Of a stretch of 64,000 bases of DNA, positions 1-6,834 are shown in pieces (positions within the stretch are counted from its first letter, which is position 1; every line of letters starts with the position of its first letter). Made by a program: the position numbers and the translations under genes. The stretch lies in NCBI GenBank assembly GCA_029263315.1, contig JAJCXR010000047.1, forward strand, positions 1 through 64,000, given 5' to 3'. The notes below the pieces were generated by a model, which ran no database searches, had not been told where the DNA came from, and saw only the letters and a program-made list of their open reading frames with translations. The DNA comes from Acidobacteriota bacterium (lineage in GTDB: Bacteria; Acidobacteriota; Thermoanaerobaculia; Multivoradales; J023).

Positions 1-42
1 GGATGCTCGATCAACTCGAGTTCTTCCATGACGATCCCGCAT
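1..42 (-). CDS. 5' end of an unidentified gene, cut by the window edge
   Basis: An ATG at 42 reads leftward for 14 codons (M R D R H G R T ...) and runs off the edge. It has a strong Shine-Dalgarno AGGGAGG at 49-55, six bases upstream. A good promoter lies further upstream at 101-128. A second ATG at 29, in another frame (MEELELIEH), is possible but has a weaker ribosome site. The product cannot be named from 14 residues. Confidence 0.4.
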   Translation of the reverse strand, partial: MRDRHGRTRVDRAS

Positions 43-100
43 GGCGATCCTCCCTGGGCAAGGCCCAAGAAACTGCGGATATGGTTACCCACCAGAGATC

Positions 101-128
101 ATTATAACACATGATCGGCACTGTGCAA
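101..128 (-). promoter_or_regulatory. sigma-70-type promoter for the left-edge gene
   Basis: On the minus strand there is TTGCAC (128-123), a 16-base spacer and a perfect TATAAT (106-101). Transcription would start near 94 and give a leader of about 50 bases before the ATG at 42. Confidence 0.6.
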
Positions 129-350
129 TCATTTGATGCGCCAAATCCAGTTTAATGCGGAGTTTCGCGGTGATGGAGGTTTTGAAAGTCAAGTGACAGT
201 CGATCTGCACGTTCCGGCGAAACTCGAATACGCATCAGGCCGGCCCTCAATCGGCCCGCGTGGGAACATCGCGTTCGCAGGCCCGAATGAGGTGCGGGAG
301 AGTCCGCGAAGCGAGTGGCCACGCGTTAGTCTGGCAACCGCGCCGCAAGC
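129..350. other. Intergenic stretch without a recognised element
   Basis: This lies between two divergent promoters. The short open frames here (for example 133-378) lack a ribosome site and have no recognisable protein character. I see no repeat or RNA gene. Confidence 0.5.
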
Positions 351-379
351 TTGCGCTCCGCCGAACGATCCTCTATAGT
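351..379 (+). promoter_or_regulatory. sigma-70-type promoter for the Asp-box protein gene
   Basis: TTGCGC (351-356), a 17-base spacer and TATAGT (374-379) make a good promoter. The start site would be near 386, about 30 bases before the ATG at 417. Confidence 0.6.
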
Positions 380-416
380 CCCGGCGAGGTCTCGACCCTG
401 CTGACGGGAAGGCGCT

Positions 417-3400
417 ATGAATGTGTTTGGAAGACGATCCGTCGGAATAGTGCTGGTTCTGCTCGCCAGCGGGAGGGTCGCGGCGCAACCCGATCCGACC
501 ACCGACGAAGCCGAAAAGAAGGGTCTTTCGCAGGAGACCTTCGCCGGGCTGAAGCTGCGCGGCGTCGGGCCGGCGCTGATGTCCGGGCGCGTCGGCGACT
601 TCGCGGTCAATCCGGGTGACCGTGCGAACTACTACGTCGCGGTCTGCTCGGGCGGTGTCTGGAAGACCGTCAACGCCGGAGTAACCTGGACGCCGATCTT
701 CGATGGGCAGGGGTCGTATTCGATCGGCTGCCTGGCGCTCGACCCGCACAACGGCAACGTCCTGTGGGTCGGCACCGGCGAGAACAACAGCCAGCGCAGT
801 GTCGGCTACGGCGATGGTGTCTACAAATCCATCGACGGCGGCAAGAGCTGGCAGCACATGGGTCTGAAGGATTCCGAGCACATCGGACAGATCGTCGTCG
901 ACCCGAGGGATTCCGACGTCGTCTATGTGGCGGCCCAGGGCCCCCTGTGGCGGGCCGGTGGTGACCGCGGGCTCTACAAGACCACCGATGGTGGAGTCAC
1001 TTGGCAGCAGGTGCTTTCGATCAGCGACGATACCGGTGTCTCCGAGGTATTGCTCGACCCCCGCGATCCGGATGTCGTCTATGCCGTCGCTTACCAACGG
1101 CGTCGCCGTCAATGGACGTTGATCAACGGCGGGCCGGAGTCGGGCATCCACAAGAGCACCGACGGTGGCGCCACTTGGGTCGAGCTGGAGCAAGGGCTAC
1201 CCAAGGGCGACATGGGGCGTATCGGCATGGCCATGGCCGCCTCCAACCCCGATGTTCTTTACGCCGTCGTCGAAGCGGCCAACGACGAAGGCGGTTTCTT
1301 TCGTTCCACCGACCGCGGTGCCAGTTGGCAGCAACGCAGCGACTACGTCAGCGGTAGCCCGCAGTATTACCAGGAGCTGTTTGTCGATCCCCACGATGCC
1401 GATCGCATCTACTCCATGGATACGTGGCTGAATCTCAGCACCGACGGCGGCGAGACCTTCAACAACATCGAAGGCTATTTCAAGCATGTCGACAACCACG
1501 CCATGTGGATCGATCCCCGGGATACGAGCTATCTGTTGGTGGGCTGTGACGGTGGTATTTATGAGAGCTTCGATCGCGGTGAGACTTGGAAATTCATCCC
1601 CAACCTACCGGTGACCCAGTTCTACAAAGTGGCGGTGGACAATGACACGCCGTTCTACAACGTCTACGGGGGCACCCAAGACAATTTCAGCATCGGTGGG
1701 CCCAGCCGCACGGTGAACCAGCACGGCATCACCAACCGGGAGTGGTTCTTCACCCTTGGTGGCGATGGTTTCGAAACCGCCATCGATCCCGAGAATCCCG
1801 ACATCATCTACAGTCAGTCGCAACACGGTAACTTGAACCGCTTCGATCGCAAGAATGGCGAGATCATCGACATTCAACCCCAGGCGGCGCCGGGCGAAGA
1901 TCCTCTGCGCTGGAATTGGGACGCGCCGCTGATGATCAGCCCCCATTCTCCGACACGGCTCTATTTTGCCGCCCAGCGCCTCTTCCGCAGCGACGACCGC
2001 GGCAATTCCTGGAGCACCGTGAGCGGCGACCTCAGTCGCCAGATCGATCGCAACGAGCTCGAGATCATGGGCAAGGTGTGGAGTGTCGATGCGGTGGCCA
2101 AGAATCGCTCGACATCGTTCTACGGCAGCGTCGTCTCCCTGACGGAGTCACCACGGGTGGAGGGGCTGCTCTATGCTGGCTCCGACGACGGCCTGGTGCA
2201 GGTCTTGGAGCCGGGCAGCGACAGCTGGCGCAAGATCGAACGCTTCCCGGGGGTCCCCGAATTCACCTATGTCGACCACCTGGAGGCGTCGTGGCACGAC
2301 GACGACACCGTCTATGCCGCTTTCAACAACCACAAGAGCGGCGATTTTGCTCCCTTTATCTTGAAGAGCCAAGATCGCGGTCGCAGCTGGACGGCGATCC
2401 AAGGGGATTTGCCGCAGCGGGGCTCGGTGTATTCCCTGGCGGAGGATCACGAGAACGCCGATCTGCTCTTTGCCGGTACTGAGTTTGGTGCCTTTTTCAC
2501 CGTCGACGGTGGAGAGCATTGGTTGCCCTTGGAGGGTGGGTTGCCCACCGTCGCCATCCGCGACATCGCCATCCAGCGGCGGGAGGATGATCTGGTCTTG
2601 GCTTCGTTCGGTCGCGGCTTCTTCATTCTCGATGACTACAGCCCCTTGCGCACCATGTCGCAGGCGGTCAGCCAAGAGGCGACGCTCTTTCCTGTCAAAG
2701 AAGCCTGGATGTACATGCAGGCATTCCCCCTGGGTCTACGGGGCAATGCCCACCAAGGGGAGGGCTTTTACGCGGCACCCAATCCCCCCTTCGGTGCCAC
2801 CTTCACGTACTACCTGAAAGATGCCATCGAAAGCCGCAAGGAGCGTCGCCAAGGGACGGAAAAGAAGATCGAAGGAGAGGACGGAAGCCTGCGCTATCCC
2901 AGCTGGGAGGCCTTGCGGCAAGAGGATCTGGAGGAGGCGCCGGCCGTCGTGCTGACGGTCAGCGACAGCCAGGGCAACGTGGTGCGCCGCCTCCAAGGTC
3001 CGCTCAGCGCCGGCAGCCATCGGGTGACCTGGGATCTGCGCTATCCGTCGCCGGATCCGGTGAGCCTCGAACCTTTTGATTGGCACAATCCGTTCCAAGA
3101 TCCGCCCCGTGGTCCGATGGCAGTTCCAGGCACCTATCAGGTGGCCCTGGCCAAGCGGGTCGACGGTGAGCTGGTGCCCTTGGCGGAGCCCCAGAGCTTC
3201 GAGGCGACTCCCCTCGGCATCGCCACCCTGGCGGCCGACGACCGCCAGGAGTTGTTGGCATTCCAGCGCAAGACGGCACGGCTGCAACGGGCCGTCCTGG
3301 CCTCCTCGTCGGCCCTCGCCGAGGCGCAAGGGCGTCTGGAGCAGATCCTCGTCGCCCTTGACGACACCCCCGGCGATATCGATGAGCTGGCTCAAGAGGC

Positions 3401-3716
3401 ACGACACATCGGAGGCCGGTTGAGCGACCTCGAAACCCAGCTGCACGGCGACGCCACGGTGGCCAGTCGATCGGAACCGACGGCGGCCTCGATCAGCGAG
3501 CTGGTGGGTAGGGTCGTGTCCGGGCACTGGACGTCGACCTCGGCCCCCACCCAGACCCATCGCGACAACTACACCTATGCCGCTGAGGCCTTCGAACCTT
3601 GGTTGGCGTCCTTTCAGCGGGTGCTGGGCAAAGACCTGGCTGCCCTCGAGGGAGCGATGGAGACGGTCTCGGCACCTTGGACCCCGGGGCGCGTGCCCAG
3701 TTGGCAGAAGGAGTAA
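417..3716 (+). CDS. Secreted BNR/Asp-box (sortilin/VPS10-like) beta-propeller protein
   Basis: The 1,099-residue exported protein has a signal peptide (residues 1-23, cleavage after VAA). A long beta-propeller region holds about nine Asp-boxes of the form S/T-x-D-x-G-x-x-W/F (SIDGGKSW, TTDGGVTW, STDGGATW, STDRGASW, SFDRGETW, SDDRGNSW and others). A FlgD-like Ig segment follows near residues 845-880, then a helical C-terminus. In known families such Asp-box propellers occur in sialidases, VPS10/sortilins and xyloglucanases. No catalytic set is evident here, so the substrate is unknown. The start is fixed by GGGAAGG seven bases upstream. It is followed after 11 bases by the lipid A N-terminal-domain gene, probably on one transcript. 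Confidence 0.85.
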   Translation: MNVFGRRSVGIVLVLLASGRVAAQPDPTTDEAEKKGLSQETFAGLKLRGVGPALMSGRVGDFAVNPGDRANYYVAVCSGGVWKTVNAGVTWTPIFDGQGSYSIGCLALDPHNGNVLWVGTGENNSQRSVGYGDGVYKSIDGGKSWQHMGLKDSEHIGQIVVDPRDSDVVYVAAQGPLWRAGGDRGLYKTTDGGVTWQQVLSISDDTGVSEVLLDPRDPDVVYAVAYQRRRRQWTLINGGPESGIHKSTDGGATWVELEQGLPKGDMGRIGMAMAASNPDVLYAVVEAANDEGGFFRSTDRGASWQQRSDYVSGSPQYYQELFVDPHDADRIYSMDTWLNLSTDGGETFNNIEGYFKHVDNHAMWIDPRDTSYLLVGCDGGIYESFDRGETWKFIPNLPVTQFYKVAVDNDTPFYNVYGGTQDNFSIGGPSRTVNQHGITNREWFFTLGGDGFETAIDPENPDIIYSQSQHGNLNRFDRKNGEIIDIQPQAAPGEDPLRWNWDAPLMISPHSPTRLYFAAQRLFRSDDRGNSWSTVSGDLSRQIDRNELEIMGKVWSVDAVAKNRSTSFYGSVVSLTESPRVEGLLYAGSDDGLVQVLEPGSDSWRKIERFPGVPEFTYVDHLEASWHDDDTVYAAFNNHKSGDFAPFILKSQDRGRSWTAIQGDLPQRGSVYSLAEDHENADLLFAGTEFGAFFTVDGGEHWLPLEGGLPTVAIRDIAIQRREDDLVLASFGRGFFILDDYSPLRTMSQAVSQEATLFPVKEAWMYMQAFPLGLRGNAHQGEGFYAAPNPPFGATFTYYLKDAIESRKERRQGTEKKIEGEDGSLRYPSWEALRQEDLEEAPAVVLTVSDSQGNVVRRLQGPLSAGSHRVTWDLRYPSPDPVSLEPFDWHNPFQDPPRGPMAVPGTYQVALAKRVDGELVPLAEPQSFEATPLGIATLAADDRQELLAFQRKTARLQRAVLASSSALAEAQGRLEQILVALDDTPGDIDELAQEARHIGGRLSDLETQLHGDATVASRSEPTAASISELVGRVVSGHWTSTSAPTQTHRDNYTYAAEAFEPWLASFQRVLGKDLAALEGAMETVSAPWTPGRVPSWQKE

Positions 3717-3727
3717 CTGGAGATCCT

Positions 3728-4000
3728 ATGGAAATCAACAAGATTTGGCTGATCATCGGCTTTGTGGGCCAGGCCTGTTTCTTCATGCGTTTTCTGGTGC
3801 AGTGGATCCACAGTGAGCGTCAGCGTCGCAGCGTCATCCCCAAGGCTTTTTGGTATTTCAGCCTTGGTGGCTCGATGATCTTGTTGAGCTACGCCATCCA
3901 CCGCGCCGATCCGGTCTTCATCGTCGGTCAGAGCACTGGGTTCTTGATCTATATTCGCAACCTGGTGCTGTTGAAGAACGAGAAACAAGAAGCGGGGTGA
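3728..4000 (+). CDS. Small membrane protein, lipid A biosynthesis N-terminal (LAB_N) domain
   Basis: The 90-residue protein has three hydrophobic segments and the signature of the LAB_N family: FFMRFLVQWIHSERQRRSVIP near residue 17, then FWYFSLGGS and GQSTGFLIYIRN. The domain is named for the N-terminus of some LpxB proteins but often stands alone, and its activity is not established. The start at 3728 has GGAG five bases upstream, and the longer open frame to the left overlaps the preceding gene. Eleven bases separate it from that gene, suggesting cotranscription. Its stop is followed directly by a palindromic repeat block. Confidence 0.8.
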   Translation: MEINKIWLIIGFVGQACFFMRFLVQWIHSERQRRSVIPKAFWYFSLGGSMILLSYAIHRADPVFIVGQSTGFLIYIRNLVLLKNEKQEAG

Positions 4001-4022
4001 ATGGCGGGCGCAGCCGCAGTCC

Positions 4023-4193
4023 GCAGGTGCCCAGTCCGCAGGTGCCTGGCACCGATTTCAAGGCACCGATTTTGGGCACCGTTCCCGGTTCCCGTAAGTG
4101 CCTTTCTGCAGGTGCCCTTTCTGCAGGTGCCTGGCACCGATTTCGGCGCCGATTCGAGGACCTGCCTGCTTCGTTCCGCAGGTGCCTGGCACC
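4023..4193 (+). repeat. Palindromic repeat block A (REP-like, three full copies)
   Basis: Full copies of GCAGGTGCCTGGCACC lie at 4038-4053, 4123-4138 and 4178-4193. Truncated copies start near 4023 and 4108. The core GGTGCC-T-GGCACC is a perfect palindrome. All three full copies are followed by GATTTC, so the unit here is longer than the core. The block fills the gap between two plus-strand genes. Confidence 0.9.
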
Positions 4194-4253
4194 GATTTCG
4201 CCGACTACGAATCCAACGAGCCGACGCCGTCTTCGCAGTACAATGACACCATC

Positions 4254-4649
4254 ATGTCGACTTTCACCTTGCGCGTTCGCGACCGCTTCGAGGCGGCCCA
4301 CCATTTGACGTCTTACCGAGGCTCCCCGGAGCCCGTGCACGGCCACAGCTGGGTGGTCGAGGTCGTTTTGGAAACCGAGACCCTCGACGACGAAGGCATG
4401 GGATTCGACTTTGTCGAGATCAAGGGTCACCTGGCGGCGCTGGTGTCCCGTTTCCACCACCGGCACGTCAACACGGTGCCCCCATTCGACGAGCTCAGCC
4501 CCACCACCGAGCATTTGGCCCGTTGGTTCTGCCAAGAGCTCGCAGGGCGGATGCCGACGGCGGGCGTGGCGGCGGTCACGGTGTGGGAGGGTCCCGATTG
4601 TTCGGCCACGTATCAGCCGAGGAGTGGCAAGACGAGGGTGGCGTCATAG
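4254..4649 (+). CDS. 6-pyruvoyl-tetrahydropterin synthase family protein, PTPS-III-like
   Basis: The 131-residue protein is of the PTPS/QueD family. Likely zinc ligands are His16, His29 and His31 (EAAHHL and VHGHSW). Downstream motifs include GFDFVEIK, SPTTEHLARW and the C-terminal WEGPDCSATY. QueD carries Cys four residues before the HGH; here that position is proline and the sequence reads E26-P-V-H29-G-H. In published family comparisons ExxHGH without the Cys marks PTPS-III, which makes 6-hydroxymethyl-dihydropterin and can replace dihydroneopterin aldolase (FolB) in folate synthesis. That function is inferred. The start at 4254 is chosen because the family begins there; a longer frame upstream would translate the repeat block. 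A TACAAT at 4239-4244 could drive a nearly leaderless transcript. Confidence 0.8.
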   Translation: MSTFTLRVRDRFEAAHHLTSYRGSPEPVHGHSWVVEVVLETETLDDEGMGFDFVEIKGHLAALVSRFHHRHVNTVPPFDELSPTTEHLARWFCQELAGRMPTAGVAAVTVWEGPDCSATYQPRSGKTRVAS

Positions 4650-4686
4650 GGGCAGGGATGAAATGCGCAGGGCGGAATAGACACGA

Positions 4687-4715
4687 TTGGAATTTTGTTC
4701 TAGTTTCTTTATACG
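4687..4715 (+). promoter_or_regulatory. Possible promoter for the alpha/beta hydrolase
   Basis: TTGGAA (4687-4692), a 17-base spacer and TATACG (4710-4715) lie in a locally AT-rich stretch. The start site would be near 4722, so the ATG at 4722 would lack a leader and the ATG at 4773 is the better start. Confidence 0.4.
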
Positions 4716-4772
4716 CTTCTGTTGATCGTTGGGACAGCAGAGGACGTGACAAGAGATCCGTGGAGCCGCATC

Positions 4773-5702
4773 ATGTCTGTTGAATCTTCATCCGTTGAAC
4801 CCTCACCGCCGACGGCTCTGGGCTCCCTGTCGCAGATGGCAGGACGTTTGCCCGAGTCCCGTACGGTCCTGCGCTACACGTTGCCTTCTCTTGCCTTGGC
4901 CGGCACCGTCGGCATGCTCGAGGTCCTGCGCAGCCGTTTCCAGCACAGCCATACGTTTTTTCCCAGCAAGTACCCGACTGGAATCTGGGATCCCAGCATC
5001 TTTGGCCTGACCGTTGAAGATGTGTGGTTCGATAGTGAAGACGGAACCGCTCTGCATGGTTGGTGGATGTCCCATCCCAGGGCCAAGGCGACGGTGGTGT
5101 TCTGCCATGGCAACAGCGGCAGCATCGGTGATTTGGTGGGGCTCTATCCCAAATTGCTGCGTTTGAAAATCAATCTTTTTGTCTTCGACTACCGCGGTTA
5201 CGGCCGCAGCGCGGGTCAGCCCAGCGAAGCCGGCCTATTCAGCGACGTGCGGGCGGCCCTCGATTATGTCAACGGTGATCAGAAGATCGATTGGCGCAAC
5301 ATGATTCTCTTCGGTCACTCCCTCGGCGGCGCGGTGGCCACGGACGGCGCCTTGCATCGACCGGTGGCGGGGCTGGTGGTGCAAGCCTCTTTCACCCAGA
5401 CCAAGGACATGGCCCGCGTCGTCTACCCCAACTTGCCGGTCCACGTCTTCACCCGCAACCAATTCCGCAGCGTCGAAAAAGTGGTGCAGCTGACGATGCC
5501 CAAGCTATTCATCCACGGCACGGAAGACGGCACCATCCCGTTCGAGATCGGTGAGCGTCTCTACGCCGCCGCTGCTGAGCCCAAGACCTGGTACGAAGTG
5601 CCGAGGGCCGGGCACAATGATCTCGAGAGGCACGGTCAGGTTTGTTACTTCCGTCGTCTGCGGAGGTTTTTTAAGGACTGTGTTGAGACGGCAGACCAAT
5701 AG
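4773..5702 (+). CDS. Alpha/beta hydrolase (BEM46/ABHD13-like)
   Basis: The 309-residue protein shows the alpha/beta-hydrolase fold. It has the oxyanion segment FCHGNSGS, DYRGYGRS, the nucleophile elbow GHSLGG, the Asp loop HGTEDGTIP and the catalytic His in AGHND. A hydrophobic stretch near residues 35-50 may anchor it to the membrane. The start at 4773 has GGAG seven bases upstream. The substrate is unknown. Its last 32 bases overlap the end of the convergent glycosyltransferase gene on the other strand. Confidence 0.85.
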   Translation: MSVESSSVEPSPPTALGSLSQMAGRLPESRTVLRYTLPSLALAGTVGMLEVLRSRFQHSHTFFPSKYPTGIWDPSIFGLTVEDVWFDSEDGTALHGWWMSHPRAKATVVFCHGNSGSIGDLVGLYPKLLRLKINLFVFDYRGYGRSAGQPSEAGLFSDVRAALDYVNGDQKIDWRNMILFGHSLGGAVATDGALHRPVAGLVVQASFTQTKDMARVVYPNLPVHVFTRNQFRSVEKVVQLTMPKLFIHGTEDGTIPFEIGERLYAAAAEPKTWYEVPRAGHNDLERHGQVCYFRRLRRFFKDCVETADQ

Positions 5703-6834
5703 CCTTGAGAACGCCGCGGGCCCAGTGATCGGGTGAGAAGTCCTCGATGCGCTGTCGTGATGCGTCGCCGAAGCGCTGGCGAGTTGCCGGGTCGAGAAGT
5801 TGCCTCAGGGCTGCCGCCAGTGCGTCGACCTCGCCCACCGGCACGATGAACCCATTCTCCTCCGGTGCCACCAGATCGGGACCGGCGCCCACCGCCTCCG
5901 AGACGACCAGGGGCTGACCGAACTCCATCGCCTCGTTGAGCACAAAACCCCACACCTCCGAACGGCTGGGCAGGACGAGCCCATCCGTCGCCGCGTAGTA
6001 GCGACATAGGGTGTCGTGATCGAGGTTGCCGAGTAGCCGGACGGGCGCTCCTAGCTCTTGGCTGAGGGCGACATAGGCTTCGCTGTCGGGTCCTTCTCCG
6101 GCCACCAAGAGCTCGAGGGCATGCCCTTCGGTCGCCAGCCGAGCAATGGCACGGATCAAGATTTCGACCCCTTTAATCGACTCCACCAAGCGGCCGACGA
6201 AGAGAAAGGTGGGTACCTTCAGCCCGAGCTGTTGGCGGATGGCCTGGCGTTGTGGCACCAGGGCATTGGCCTGACGGCGGAAATAGTCGCGGTCGGTGGC
6301 GTTGGGGACAACGAAGATGCGTTCCTTGGCCATGCCCAAATGGTGACAATACTCGCCGGCCCGCTGGCCGGGTACGAGGCAACCGGCGGCCCGCCACAAC
6401 AGGAGGCGCTTGAGCCTCTCCCGATGACCGCCGCGGTCGCGGTCGGCGAGGGTGGATTCGATCCAAAAGAAGACGCGGGTGCGGCGTGGCAAATGACGCA
6501 GCCAAAGCAGCAAGTACGTCGGCTCGGCCCAGCCGCCGAGGATCAGGACATCGTATTTGCCTTGCACCACCGGGGCGATGTCGTTCCAGTGGAAGTCATC
6601 TTCCGGTGGCCTCTTCCAGCGCCGTCCCGGCAACAGGTGCACGGGCAAGCCGTGCTCTTCCTTGGCCATGACGTAATGGCGATGCTCCATTTCGGAAGCC
6701 AGCAGAAAGATGTCGAGGTTGTCTCCTAGATAATGGGCCAGCCGTGCAAAGCAGGGCACCCGATAGTGGGACAGCACGTTGGTCACCAGGGCGACCTTTG
6801 GCGAGGGGCGTGGCGCCTGGGCGTCGGCGCTCAT
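5671..6834 (-). CDS. GT4-family glycosyltransferase, last gene of glycan operon
   Basis: The 387-residue GT-B enzyme has FLFVGRLVESIKG near the middle, VAGEGPDSE, and the donor-site E-x7-E in EVWGFVLNEAMEFG, followed by VGAGPDLV and NGFIVPVGE. These features place it in CAZy family GT4 (retaining transferases using nucleotide-sugar donors). It overlaps the stop of the upstream gene by four bases (ATGA), which suggests translational coupling. It is the distal gene of an operon reading from 16532 to 5671. Donor and acceptor are unknown. Confidence 0.85.
   Translation of the reverse strand: MSADAQAPRPSPKVALVTNVLSHYRVPCFARLAHYLGDNLDIFLLASEMEHRHYVMAKEEHGLPVHLLPGRRWKRPPEDDFHWNDIAPVVQGKYDVLILGGWAEPTYLLLWLRHLPRRTRVFFWIESTLADRDRGGHRERLKRLLLWRAAGCLVPGQRAGEYCHHLGMAKERIFVVPNATDRDYFRRQANALVPQRQAIRQQLGLKVPTFLFVGRLVESIKGVEILIRAIARLATEGHALELLVAGEGPDSEAYVALSQELGAPVRLLGNLDHDTLCRYYAATDGLVLPSRSEVWGFVLNEAMEFGQPLVVSEAVGAGPDLVAPEENGFIVPVGEVDALAAALRQLLDPATRQRFGDASRQRIEDFSPDHWARGVLKAIGLPSQHSP

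Noticed and set aside
189-1193. A 334-codon antisense frame over the Asp-box protein gene
   Set aside because: The plus frame has a signal peptide and many Asp-boxes. The antisense frame has no ribosome site or domain and is a shadow.
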